Origin: Nemertoderma westbladi
Lineage: Eukaryota; Xenacoelomorpha; Nemertodermatida; Nemertodermatidae
Direction: 5' to 3'
DNA: 64,000 nucleotides
Assembly: GCA_032718475.1 (NCBI GenBank)
Contig: JAUCBJ010001865.1
Location: 17,697 to 81,696 of the forward strand
The notes beneath the pieces were generated by a model that saw nothing but the letters and a program-made list of their open reading frames with translations, did no database searches and was not told where the DNA came from. Below are positions 10,796-21,282 of the stretch, piece by piece. Within the stretch, counting starts at the first letter, position 1. The number at the start of each line of letters is the position of its first letter. The position numbers and the translations under genes were made by a program.

Positions 10796-12270
10796 TGCTC
10801 TTTCCAACACAAATGGTCTAATTGTATCATTCCAACCAGATCGCTCTGTACAGCGTGGTTTTTTTACCCACCTAAAATGTATGTGTGGGGTAAAAAAAAA
10901 CAGGGTGATTCCAGCCGTTTCACACAGTTGAACAATAGACTGAACTCAGCATATGCGTGAGGTGGCTAAAAGTAATAATCTGTGAATGACAGCCCATGAC
11001 TTTCTTGAGACGCCTCTTAAAGGACACTGGCCTTTAAGATGCGGATGATCTAGCAAATATCATGGGTGATAGGGATTTGTGGCGGCGCAATTTTGTCGAT
11101 AAGCCGACACAGCATTCTTAATGCACGCTGCAATGGCAATAATATTTTTGTTAAGCCAGCATACATCTCAATGTGCTGCGTCAATGCAGCAAGCCGATTA
11201 TAGTAGTAGATCGAATTTTCATTCAACCGATTCAACACAGAGTAGTTTCTATCCGCCTCAATCACCGAAATACATGTCAGAAATGCGGCCTGATCCTTCG
11301 GTTGTTGTGTGATTTATAACAGAGCCATCAGATTAGGCAGTTAGGCAGGACTACTACACTACTGAGCTGTGATGATTCCACACTTGAAACTATGTTTTTT
11401 ATTTACCCACACTTGTTTTTTTTTACCCCATTTTGGGGTAAATAAAAAACATCACTTTTTTGACCATAATTTATTTAAATATATGTCAGGTGATATTGTT
11501 TGATGATCATTAAATCACATTTTTGATTAGCTTACAGACAATACCAAATTTACTTAAATCCATGGAATTTTAACAATTTCATTGACAAAAAATGGATAAT
11601 TGTTTTTTTTTACCCCAATGACTATATAATACTAAATAATTTTAACTTACAGTCTTTTGGCTGTGTATTTGATGTATAAACACATTATTCTCATAAAGCC
11701 AAAAGTGCAATATTTCTTAAATTTCTTTTATTTCTATGGAAACGTGTTTCACAGCTCCAATACAACTACTAACCATCTTATATTGCTATAAATGCTGTTA
11801 ATCTCCAGTTTTCGATCTTAATTACACTAAATTTCAGGCAGTTCCTAAGGAAAGGTCACCTTGTTGCTATGGACACGTGTATCAGCGCCATTGTTATTAC
11901 TAACAATTTTCTATTGCTAGACATGTTGATCATCCAAAGTTTCAATCATAATTTCATTAATTATAGAGCGGTTGCTAGGTAAAGGTATCCTTGTTGCTAT
12001 GGAAACGTGTACAGACTTATATTATAAACTAACCCAGTTATATAAATCGTAATTTTTGTATATGGAGAGTTTCAATAACAGAAACGACCAATTTTACCCG
12101 GTTGCTATGAAAAAGTCACCCAGTTGCTAGGGATGTAGTCAATTTTTTTGGTACACAGGCTCAGATTAATCTACACTTTTTTTTACATATATAGTGACAT
12201 TTTCATGCTTTTGTCCGGTAATTAACGATTTTCACCTTAAGCGACCCCACTATATTGGAATTATACTTAC

Positions 12271-12454
12271 CCCGTCTTTGCACACCATGGAACCATCTCG
12301 GCATACAGTCTTATAAGCTTTGTTCTCATTTATCGGACATAGCCCATCGTGGCAGTAGGCCAGCTCCGTGCACTCGGTCCCAGGCGAACACTCCACAGTA
12401 GAACCTTCGACGGGCTCACACTCTTTCGTACAACAGTTGCCTCCGGCCGAGGGA
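12271..12454 (-). CDS. ADAM10: ADAM10-like exon: C-terminal disintegrin domain
   Basis: 184 nt, phase 2 in and 0 out. The acceptor is CGTTGTAG|T and the donor is ACGGG|GTAAGTAT. It encodes PSAGGNCCTKECEP, then GTECTELAYCHDGLCPINEN, then VCRDGSMVCKDG: the second half of an ADAM10-type disintegrin domain with its dense Cys spacing, used for substrate and tetraspanin contacts and protein stability. The first base completes a Ser codon (AG|T) from the exon at 12551. It is separated from that exon by a normal 96-bp intron, the only one here without a tandem array. The downstream donor lies 20 bp from the fold-back insertion ending at 12250. Confidence 0.92.
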
Positions 12455-12550
12455 CTACAACGAAAACATATCGCATGTAATTCCTTAAAACCAACTTGAT
12501 AGAAACGATATGTGTACGAATATGTTATATTTAGGGCACAACTATCCTAC

Positions 12551-12707
12551 CTGCATGAACCATTCTGTATCGTGCAACCACCAGAACCCGTATCTGAAGG
12601 GGGTTTACAACACTTGTCTCCGCTCGCTTCACACATCTCTTTCGTGCCACAATCACATTCTTCTCCTTGCTCCACAATTTCGTTACCACAAATTGGTTTT
12701 CCAGATT
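12551..12707 (-). CDS. ADAM10: ADAM10-like exon: N-terminal disintegrin domain
   Basis: 157 nt, phase 1 in and 2 out. The acceptor is TATTATTTAG|AA and the donor is CATGCAG|GTAGGATAG. The joined frame reads [20 protein letters not shown] and continues through a CC pair to [21 protein letters not shown] is the hallmark opening of ADAM disintegrin domains, and the ESG.PICGN context is ADAM10-type rather than ADAM17-type. The first two bases complete a Glu codon with the G ending exon 13454-13616. Two shifted plus-strand frames over this exon are shadows. Confidence 0.93.
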
Positions 12708-12816
12708 CTAAATAATAGTTTAAAATTATAAGAGAACAAGACCGGGGAAGAAAATATAACTAATTTAAGGAAATCATTAACTAGTAGGTAGCACCAGGTG
12801 ACACATTGCCGCCACA

Positions 12817-13453
12817 ACATACAGCTTGGAAACAGGAACCTTTGCCGCTATCCAGTACAGCAGTGATGTTGCTTATGCTGCACTCTGAGAAAACATATCT
12901 TGGAAACAGGAGCCTTTGCCGCTAACAGCAGTAATGTTGCTTATGCTGCACTCTGAGACAACATACCTTGGAAACAGGAACCTTTGCCGCTCTCCAGTAC
13001 AGCAGTGATGTTGCTTATGCTGCACTCTGAAAAAACATACCTTGGAAACAGGAGCCTTTGCCGCTAACAGCAGTAATGTTGCTTATGCTGCACTCTGAGA
13101 CAACATATCTTGGAAACAGGAGCCTTTGCCGCTAACAGCAGTAATGTTGCTTATGCTGCACTCTGAGACAACATACCTTGGAAACAGGAACCTTTGCCGC
13201 TCTCCAGTACAGCAGTGATGTTGCTTATGCTGCACTCTGAAAAAACATACCTTGGAAACAGGAGCCTTTGCCGCTAACAGCAGTAATGTTGCTTATGCTG
13301 CACTCTGAGACAACATACCTTGGAAACAGGAGCCTTTGCCGCTATCCAGGAGCTTATGCTGCACTCTGAGAACACATACCTTGGAAACAGGAGCCTTTGC
13401 CGCTATCCAGTACAGCAGTGATGTTGCTTATGCTGCACTCTGAGACAACATAC
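12817..13453 (-). repeat. Array A: nine copies of an exon 3' end plus donor
   Basis: Nine head-to-tail units of 60-74 bp lie immediately after the native donor at 13453. Each repeats the last 55-65 bases of exon 13454-13616 (the part coding for CSISNITAVLDSGKGSCFQ) plus the start of the intron. Six units keep an intact CCAAG|GTATGT donor, two have AT instead of GT (near 12896 and 13105), and the most distal has a 2-bp insertion. Unit joints bridge the donor's GTATGT to TGTGTTCTCAG inside the exon, suggesting microhomology at the founding duplication. Some units have lost an internal TATCCAGTA-type segment. Confidence 0.9.
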
Positions 13454-13616
13454 CTTGGAAACAGGAACCTTTGCCGCTATCCAGTACAGCAGTGATGTTG
13501 CTTATGCTGCACTCTGAGAACACATTGTTATTTGGTTTCACGCCGCTCGTCGATTGGGGAAACATTATGAAATTGCCGTCCGGGCCACCAGGTTGGCATT
13601 TAGATGGGAAATCGTG
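13454..13616 (-). CDS. ADAM10: ADAM10-like exon: third zinc His and Met-turn region
   Basis: 163 nt, phase 0 in and 1 out. The acceptor is TTTGCTATCGCAG|CAC and the donor is TTTCCAAG|GTATGTTG. It begins HDFPSKCQPGG, so its first codon supplies the third zinc-binding His and the following Asp of HExxHxxGxxHD. GNFIMFPQSTSG matches the Met-turn segment that underlies the active site, then come NNNVFSECSISNI and the Cys leading into the disintegrin domain. It is split from the HELGH exon by a 28.5-kb intron. Its 3' end seeds array A. Confidence 0.93.
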
Positions 13617-14819
13617 CTGCGATAGCAAAAAAATAAAATTTAATAAAACACTACATAATTTCCAATTCGCTGCCGATTATTTTACAGGTGGATAAATTTA
13701 ATGGGAGTATGGGCTACCTACGCTAGTAATAAGATAGTACTACTAGTAGTACTTAATACTACATATATTTAAGGTAACTCACTAGACCCTTTTATACTGC
13801 GCATTGGGCGTAGTAAATTCTAAACTAAATTGTCAATTCAGGGAAAGTGGCAGGTTACTGTGGCACGTTATTCTAACAAAAACAATAAACTGAAGGCAAT
13901 AGAACAGGTTAGAGTTTTATTTTTGAGAGTAATCGGTTCTAATTTGTGTCGCTTTTCCCCTAGAGGGAGATTAATTTTGATTGCGTCGAAAGGCCCCCCC
14001 TGTCTTATTTTGTACCAAAATTAATAGGTAATAAATTTTTTGATAGTATAATACCTGAGCACATCAATACCCATTACTCAGTTTTAAAGAATCTTCACCC
14101 ATACAACTAATTTTTAATTAGAAAGATATACATAAGGCAGATTCCCGAAACAGAGATAAAGTGACAGTTACAAGCTGTCTGCATCGAATAGTAGAGGACT
14201 TCTTCAGGTACGTATATATATATTACAGTATTTACCGAAACGACAGTAGCATGACAGGCAGACTAATTAGATCCAAAAAAATTAATAAAAAGCTCAAAGT
14301 AAGGTGTAGGACAAAAATTAAACCATTAAATATAATTACAGGCCCTCAACACACCACCCTTGAGTGGACTGTGGACATCTTGGTGAAGAAAAATTAACGC
14401 GAGTTCTGTTTGCATATTTGAGTAAGGTTTGGGGCCCATTGTCATAAAAATAAAAAACGAAAATATTTTGTGGACCCCTTTTAAAATAATTAAATAAAAA
14501 AAATAAAATAATTAAATTATTAACTAATATTAATCAAATATTAATTCCATTAATGATAAATGAAAGTACTTATTACTTATTCTGTTACGTTTGTAATGTT
14601 CCCTAGAGTGGAAAAAATGTTTGACAAGAATAATTGGAGGCGCCCATTTGTAATTAATTAATAACTAAATAATTAAATAATATTAATAATATTACTTCCA
14701 TTTAAACTTAATTAACATTGAAAATACATAAAGCCCAATGTGTCAATGTTGCTGCATTTGCTGCATCTTAAACATTGAATGAAAAACACGTTTTTGTCAA
14801 CCTGTAATAATATGCAAAC
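13617..14819. other. Intron, unique AT-rich sequence
   Basis: Part of the long intron upstream of exon 13454-13616. No gene or clear repeat is recognised, only short chance ORFs and A/T-rich tracts (for example 14450-14720). Confidence 0.5.
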
Positions 14820-16080
14820 CCAAACAACGCCCTGGCTCCTAAACCAAACAACGCCCTGGCTCCTAAACCAAACAACGCCCTGGCTCCTAAACCAAACAAC
14901 GCCCTGGCTCCTAAACCAAACCACGCCCTGGCTCCTAAACCAAACCACGCCCTGGCTCCTAAACCAAACAACACCCTGGCTCCTAAATCAAACAACGCCC
15001 TGGCTCCTAAACCAAACAACGCCCTGGCTCCTAAACCAAACAACACCCTGGCTCCTAAACCAAACAACGCCCTGGCTCCTAAACCAAACAACGCCCTGGC
15101 TCCTAAACCAAACAACGCCCTGGCTCCTAAACCAAACAACGCCCTGGCTCCTAAACCAAACAACGCCCTGGCTCCTAAACCAAACAACGCCCTGGCTCCT
15201 AAACCAAACAACGCCCTGGCTCCTAAACCAAACAACGCCCTGGCTCCTAAACCAAACAACACCCTGGCTCCTAAACCAAACAACGCCCTGGCTCCTAAAC
15301 CAAACAACGCCCTGGCTCCTAAACCAAACAACGCCCTGGCTCCTAAACCAAACAACGCCCTGGCTCCTAAACCAAACAACGCCCTGGCTCCTAAACCAAA
15401 CAACGCCCTGGCTCCTAAACCAAACAACGCCCTGGCTCATAAACCAAACAACGCCCTGGCTCCTAAACCAAACAACGCCCTGGCTCCTAAACCAAACAAC
15501 ACCCTGGCTCCTAAATCAAACAACGCCCTGGCTCCTAAACCAAACAACGCCCTGGCTTCTAAACCAAACAACACCCTGGCTCCTAAACCAAACAACGCCC
15601 TGGCTCCTAAACCAAACAACACCCTGGCTCCTAAACCAAACAACGCCCTGGCTCCTAAACCAAACAACGCCATGGCTCCTAAACCAAACAACACCCTGGC
15701 TCCTAAACCAAACAACGCCCTGGCTCCTAAACCAAACAACGCCCTGGCTCCTAAACCAAACAACGCCCTGGCTCCTAAACCAAACAACACCCTGGCTCCT
15801 AAACCAAACAACGCCCTGGCTCCTAAACCAAACAACGCCCTGGCTCCTAAACCAAACAACGCCCTGGCTCCTAAACCAAACAACGCCCTGGCTCCTAAAC
15901 CAAACAACGCCCTGGCTCCTAAACCAAACAACGCCCTGGCTCCTAAACCAAACAACGCCCTGGCTCCTAAACCAAACAACGCCCTGGCTCCTAAACCAAA
16001 CAACGCCCTGGCTCCTAAACCAAACAACACCCTGGCTCCTAAACCAAACAACGCCTTGGCTCCTAAACCAAACAACACCC
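14820..16080. repeat. 24-bp satellite, about 52 copies
   Basis: Tandem units of 24 bp (core CAACGCCCTGGCTCCTAAAC). Common variants are CAACACC for CAACGCC and AAATC for AAACC, with single CTCAT, CTTCT and CCATGG variants. Because 24 is a multiple of three, all frames stay open and produce long artefactual ORFs on both strands. It is not derived from any exon I can see. Confidence 0.97.
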
Positions 16081-16410
16081 AACCTTCTAACCAAAACAAT
16101 TCAATTCAATTCAATTATGATATTATTTATTATATATATTTATTATTTATAATTTGTATTATTTATTATAATACTACAGACTCAGTCAGTCAGTATCAGT
16201 ATACTCGTTATTAATATATATTTCAAAAATTGTAATTATACTTTAAATTCATTAATAATAATTCGTTTTAAAAAAATGACAGAAAGGTTTTAAAATCATT
16301 TACAAATATTGTTGACCCTGACCCACCCCCAAATAGTGGCAATACGCAAAGGTTTCGCCTACTACCTGGCTAGCCCCACGTTTGAAACATCGGATCTAAT
16401 TTTGCTTGCA

Positions 16411-16914
16411 TTGGAACTAAATTCGTATCCATTGGAACTAAATTCGCATCCATTGGAACTAAGTTCGCATCCATTGGAACTAAGTTCGCATCCATTGGAA
16501 CTAAGTTCGCATCCATTGGAACTAAGTTCGCATCCATTGGAACTAAATTCGCATTCATTGGAACTAAGTTCGTTTTGATATTCTGGGATTGGAACTAAGT
16601 TCGTTTTGATATTCTGGGATTGGAACTAAGTTCGTTTTGATATTCTGGGATTGGAACTAAGTTCGTTTTGATATTCTGGGATTGGAACTAAGTTCGTTTT
16701 GATATTCTGGGATTGGAACTAAGTTCGCCCCGATTGGAACTAAGTTCGCTTTATAAAATTTATTTTGGAACTAAATTCTTTTCAATTGGAATTAAGTTCG
16801 CATTTGAAAATGTGCGATTGGAACTAAGTTCGTGCTACCCATTGGAACTAAGTTCGTTTTGATATTCTGGGATTGGAACTAAGTTCGCCTCGATTGGAAC
16901 TAAATTCGTGCTAC
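16411..16914. repeat. GGAACTAAGTTCG satellite with two unit types
   Basis: A shared 13-bp core, GGAACTAAGTTCG (or GGAACTAAATTCG), alternates with different spacers. About seven units carry GCATCCATT (21-22 bp), then about five carry a TTTTGATATTCTGGGATT spacer (about 31 bp), then mixed units to 16914. The core contains the partial palindrome GAACTAAGTTC. Confidence 0.9.
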
Positions 16915-17094
16915 CTATATCAATTTGGTGTTATGGCCAGCTCTAGTTTAACCAGGGCAAGTCTATATACAAGCATAATAATATTATATAAAGCAAAAAA
17001 GTTGGCCAGAATGTAATTATGCTAAGTAATATAATTCAATATTATATATACATTATTATTATTACTATTACGTTTTTCATTAATTTAATTAAAT

Positions 17095-17099
17095 TTTTC
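17095..17099. repeat. Target site duplication TTTTC, left
   Basis: TTTTC directly precedes the 5' LTR and recurs at 35779-35783 directly after the 3' LTR. A 5-bp duplication fits a BEL/Pao integrase. Confidence 0.88.
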
Positions 17100-17225
17100 T
17101 ATAGAATTATATTCCCTAAATGCCGTGGATTTTCAAAATTTTATTTTATTCGAATTAACTTGTTAAAAGATTACTTTGAGTCCTCATTTGTATTGCTATT
17201 TCTATTTGTACGCCTATTATTCAAG

Positions 17226-17312
17226 TGGTTCAGTAGCTCAGTCGGTAGAGCGTTGGAAATTATATATGTAGTAGGTATTGAGTTCGAATCCTAGTAAGTG
17301 CGAATTATTTTT
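17226..17312 (+). promoter_or_regulatory. tRNA-like internal Pol III promoter in 5' LTR
   Basis: TAGCTCAGTCGGTAGAGCG (from 17234) is an excellent A box with D-arm. GTTCGAATC (17282-17290) is an excellent B box 48 bases on, and a run of six T (about 17307-17312) could terminate Pol III. The anticodon and T stems do not pair well, so it is a tRNA relic with promoter potential, not a tRNA gene. An identical block is in the 3' LTR. Confidence 0.6.
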
Positions 17313-17520
17313 TGTGCAGAATTTCAACTCATTTAAATTGACCGCTACAAATTAAATTGCATTTGTCTGTACCTAGATTAGCCAATGAGACTGTAGTTAT
17401 TAGATTGTAACCAATGTCGTGCAAATTATATATTAGCTGGACCAATAGCTATCTTTAAAAACCTGTTAGAACCTATAGAACAATCGAGAATTTTCTCGAT
17501 TGATTGCGGCACAAATTTGG

Positions 17521-17648
17521 TATATGAAGGTGCGATTTGTTCATTAGTTATCTAATCAATCACTCACTTATCTTCACTCTCTCTTAACTACTTCTATTCA
17601 GAATACATTGTTTATTGTATTATAGTTATTGTTTGATTTTGTAATAAA
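17521..17648 (+). promoter_or_regulatory. LTR core: TATA-like site and polyadenylation signal
   Basis: TATATGAAGG at 17521 corresponds to TATATAAAGG in the 3' LTR, so the 5' copy has an A-to-G change in its probable TATA box. AATAAA follows at 17643-17648. The interval between would hold the transcription start and R region. Confidence 0.5.
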
Positions 17649-19019
17649 AGTTAGAAATACTTGTCACATCAGCCTTTTCTATCTGTTTTACCATGATTCA
17701 CTACGGTGAACACTCTTAGGAACAGGATGGCCGGATAGAGATCGGGCCGCAGCAATGAACGGGAACATCAAGGGAATGTAGACAGGAGACAACCCGCAAT
17801 ACCACCTTAGTTATTCGCCCATCGCCTGAAAGGTTAGACAGCGTTCGACGCCTTGCTACCTAAGCGTAAGACCAAAGATCAAAGGTAGAAGTAGTGACAC
17901 GCTGTAAGCCTAAAATTACATCTTAGGGACTGTACTGTCTTAATTCAGGAAAAAACCACAGTAGACCTTCACATTCCTACGGGGGGGGGGGGGGGGAGAG
18001 CGCAGGCAGAGATACTAGTACGCAGATAGGACGTAGGCACACCGGTACGAAGCATACACATTGGTAGGGTGCAGCAAACTGTACGCCTAACTCTTGCTAA
18101 GTGCAGGTGCGTCTGTGACTATTTGTAGTACAACGGTGTCCATTGCATTAGAACTTGTAGGCTAGGAGGGTTGCTGTGTTTCACCTGAATTAGGATTGTA
18201 CCGTTCAGGCGGTAGGGCAGTTTACGACTAGGCGCAAATAAATCGAGGCTATTAGGGATATACTAACATCTACCGTGTCCCCGCCAACGTCCTGATAGGA
18301 AGTTACCCAGCCTACCTAGGTGACTAAAATTCTAGATAGGACGCCAGGATAGCTATTAGTAACAGTACGCCTACTGTAGTAAACTAACACATTTCTTCTT
18401 AGTATTAGGGACCTGGTAAATTAAAAATTGCCGAATTCTGGGCGTAGCATTAACCTTATGCCTGAATTTGAGTCCTGGAAATACGCAAGAGGGGAAGGAA
18501 CCTTATTATTCGTGAGTATTGGACCTACAAGTTGCAAAATTAGAATATTCGTAAAATGCACACCGTACCCAGTAATTATATATGTGAAGGAGCAAAACTG
18601 CTTTGACTGTTCAGAATTAACACACGCGCGTTAGAAATTATTTACACCTCAAAATATATAAAAATTAACTTTCGTCCTTACTGTGCTTTGCCCGCTAGTT
18701 AGACATCTCCAAATCTCTGCCTCTGTACCTAGCTAGCGTCCCTTTTGCCCAACCATATAAATCACACCGCGGCAAAGTATACGAGCCCTTTAGTCCGTCA
18801 GTGAGTCAGCCTGATTTTAGGATTCGCTGCGCGGGATTTTGTTTTATCGAAGTTTGTCTGCTCATAGACTGTTTTCTGCCTCACCGGTTATAAGAGATCG
18901 ATACTGCAATATATTCGCTTACTTAGAGTTTACTGTTTTGGTGAGAAGGTCGGATTTATGATTTGATTCACAAACTTTACAGTAGGATATTGCAGGTATT
19001 GTTACCGTCTCTTCGAATA

Positions 19020-19830
19020 GTAGGAATGTGTTTTACTGAACTACGGTTCGGTAGGACTAAAGTTATTTGAAAATTTTGTATTTTGAGGTAAAAGTTTATA
19101 TTTGATTAGCTAAGTGCTAATTTTTTGAAATAAAATTTGATTTGAACCGCGTGTAAAATATTTTTGGAATTGAATACCGGTGTTTAAAAGGGTTTAAATA
19201 CCATATTGTACCGGTACAAAATTTTCGTAAAAGTAAAACCTAACTCTTTTGTTTTTCAGGATTCAGAACTCATTTCTAGACTGTAACGGGAGCAAGACCG
19301 TGTTTAGCAAGTTTGGGAGATAGATAACCCAACAACTTTGGTTGGGAAAATCGCGCTTCGTCCGCAACGCTGAAAACGGAAAGGTTCACGTCCGGTTTGT
19401 ATCTGGGAATCTGTTTTTCTGGAGAATTATTGGAGTGGGTGAGTTTGAAAAGTTGCATAAATAAGTTAGGCATTACCGTATTAGTTAAAATTATTGTGGG
19501 TTCCACTGTCTCAAGTATTTATGCATTCCGTACGATTTCTTTGTTCATTGCTGAATTAGTCCGTATTATTGTATTTAATTTACCTTTTGATAACGCATAT
19601 CGTTATCCGATTTATTTGTTATAAAATTGGCCGCTAGGCTAATTTTATTATATACTTATTCCGTGACATTTATTTGCTGTAAAATTGGCCGCATAGGCTA
19701 ATTTTATCCATCTGCTATAAAATCGGCCGGTAGGCTAATTTTATATGACTGTAATTAGTACCGTTTAGATATAAATACGGTAAACTTGATACTTTGACAC
19801 TCACATTTTACTTGACTTACAACTACCGAA
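19020..19830 (+). other. Leader between 5' LTR and first ORF
   Basis: AT-rich, non-coding. Three short near-repeats of AAAATTGGCCGCTAGGCTAATTTTAT type lie at about 19622-19743. No clear primer binding site was seen. Confidence 0.55.
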
Positions 19831-21282
19831 ATGAGTGACAAACAAGACTATACGAAAAATACACAAACCGACTATGACTCATGTGACAGAGATAAGTCAG
19901 CAGCGGAAGAACAACAGGGGAAGACTCGCGAGCCTACCGAACCTACACCGTGTGCGTCACCAGTACATCCAACGGGAGTACCGGATGCCGTAGTACGAGG
20001 CAACGGCAGGACCGAGGACTTTCTAACTGTTCCGCAACCTAGATACAGGGAAACGGAGATGGTAAGTTCAGTAGGAAGCCAGGAGAGTGTGGTTAGAAGC
20101 GTCGGCGGATACATGGCGCATATTACCAGGAGTATTGGAGAAGGCCAACGCATATTAGACGAGTTGACCGCTCCGATGTCTCGGTTTGAGTTCTACACCC
20201 TCCAGGTTAGAGTACAAAGTAGAGTACATAAGTCCGTAGATAACCTAATTGGTCTACAAGATCTAGCTAGACAGAGACAGGACATGGATACTCAACTTAG
20301 AATCCTCGAGAAACTAATGATCGCTAGAGAGAAACTGATTCAGTTTAAGTCGACGATTAGGCAGATACAACAGGAACAAGCGGACCAGTTGTTAGGTGAG
20401 TCAGTTTCGGACGAATTATTGCAGCCCGAGGAAGAACAGGAACTGTACCGACTAGATGGACAATTAAAACACCTGACGGACCACTTACGTATGTGCGGCG
20501 AGGATGTCGGAGATTGGGAAACCGTGCCGGAGGCTACGAGGGAAACTTCACTCGCACAAATCGAATCGGCACCGGGAATACTAAATCAACCATTGGTAAG
20601 TATTCGTAGCGAAATCTGCGAGGGAAGTATGGTCACGTCAGAAGTTGCTCGACAACAACAAGAATTCTACCGACAACGACGAGAAATGGAGGAACAAGCT
20701 CAACTTCTAGTGATGCAGGCAGCAGTAGAGGAAGAGAAGCTACGCGTTGCGAATGTAGCGAGAATCTCTCATCTACAGGAACAAGCTGAATTAGAAGCAG
20801 CTGAAGTAGAAAGGTTAGAGGTAGACATTGCCCAACAAACGGCAGCGGTTGATTTAGCGCGACGAAACGCAGCGGCCGAGTTAGAGCGACAAACGGCAGC
20901 GGCGGAATTAGAGCGACAAACGGCAGCGGCGGAATTAGAGCGAGAAAGGTTAGTTTCGGAAGCACGGGCCGAAATGAAAACACGGCAAATAAAAGCTCAA
21001 TCCGCTATACGACAAGTGGAGTTTGAGGCGCAACGACAACAAACGGAACAACGAGAGAAGACAGCTAAACTTCATTTCGAACTCGAGAAGAAGGCGAGAG
21101 AATTAGCCGAAGCCAAGGAAAATCTGGATCTTCTAGCCCGCGATAGATCGATGAGATCTCGTGACGGACATGATTTGGACCAGTTAGAGGTAAGACATCG
21201 CCAAATTCAGGAACGGAAGAAGGAAGGAAGCGTAGGAGCACCCGGACGGGAACGACAATTAGTAAAAGACTTGTGTCAATGA
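19831..21282 (+). CDS. BEL element ORF1, coiled-coil Gag-region protein
   Basis: 483 residues from an ATG. A low-complexity acidic and Pro-rich N-terminus is followed by a helical segment (about 105-190) resembling the N-terminal portion of BEL Gag polyproteins. A long Glu/Gln/Arg/Ala-rich coiled coil follows (about 270-440), containing three tandem copies of a 9-residue unit RQTAAAELE encoded near 20884-20943. It overlaps the next frame, which is open from before 21240, so the two probably form one product through a frame change or an indel. No enzymatic motif was seen. A self-assembly role is inferred. Confidence 0.7.
   Translation: MSDKQDYTKNTQTDYDSCDRDKSAAEEQQGKTREPTEPTPCASPVHPTGVPDAVVRGNGRTEDFLTVPQPRYRETEMVSSVGSQESVVRSVGGYMAHITRSIGEGQRILDELTAPMSRFEFYTLQVRVQSRVHKSVDNLIGLQDLARQRQDMDTQLRILEKLMIAREKLIQFKSTIRQIQQEQADQLLGESVSDELLQPEEEQELYRLDGQLKHLTDHLRMCGEDVGDWETVPEATRETSLAQIESAPGILNQPLVSIRSEICEGSMVTSEVARQQQEFYRQRREMEEQAQLLVMQAAVEEEKLRVANVARISHLQEQAELEAAEVERLEVDIAQQTAAVDLARRNAAAELERQTAAAELERQTAAAELERERLVSEARAEMKTRQIKAQSAIRQVEFEAQRQQTEQREKTAKLHFELEKKARELAEAKENLDLLARDRSMRSRDGHDLDQLEVRHRQIQERKKEGSVGAPGRERQLVKDLCQ

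Larger units (their letters stand above)
10105..11624. mobile_element. Nested TA-flanked inverted-repeat element
   Basis: It starts TAGTCATTGGGGGTAAAAAA and ends TTTTACCCCAATGACTA, flanked by TA on both sides (10103-10104 and 11625-11626). Short GGGGTAAA/TTTACCCC motifs recur internally near 10147, 10862, 10885, 11405 and 11435. No transposase is present. It is a 1.5-kb non-autonomous insertion inside the larger fold-back element and contains a hairpin and a SINE-like unit. Confidence 0.6.
7084..12250. mobile_element. Composite fold-back DNA element, TA target site
   Basis: The left end starts GTGGGGTCGCTTAAGG and the right end finishes CCTTAAGCGACCCCAC. Both are flanked by TA (7082-7083 and 12251-12252), as expected of a TA-targeting element. 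Similarity between the ends continues for some 400-500 bp: arms near 7084-7490 and 11710-12250 share ATGAAAATGTCACTATATAT, AGATTAATCTGAGCCTGTGTACC and repeated TTGCTATGGAAACGTGT blocks in opposite orientation. No transposase ORF is visible. The interior holds a 41-47-bp tandem duplication near 8025-8110, a (AGTC)n tract, a nested element, a hairpin and a SINE-like unit. It inserted only about 20 bp beyond the 5' splice site of the ADAM10-like exon at 12271. Confidence 0.65.
17100..19019 (+). repeat. 5' LTR
   Basis: 1920 bp, matching 33853-35778. The terminal bases are TAT...ATA, not the usual TG...CA, and the TTTTC duplication fixes this border. It contains a tRNA-like block, a TATA-like site altered to TATATGAA, AATAAA at 17643-17648 and a 16-G run near 17981. 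A chance 68-residue frame at 18428-18634 is conserved in both LTRs only because the LTRs are near identical. Confidence 0.95.

Noticed and set aside
11050-11312. Short ORFs in the nested element as host genes
   Set aside because: No domain, no splice signals, inside a mobile element with internal small inverted repeats.
14779-16152. 457-residue NQTTPWLL-repeat protein and its minus-strand partners
   Set aside because: 24-bp satellite open in several frames on both strands; flanks are non-coding.
17226-17296. Functional tRNA gene in the LTR
   Set aside because: A and B boxes are good but anticodon and T stems do not pair; kept only as a Pol III promoter-like relic.
18428-18634. 68-residue frame conserved in both LTRs (also 35187-35393)
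   Set aside because: Conservation follows from LTR identity through reverse transcription; no domain or start context.
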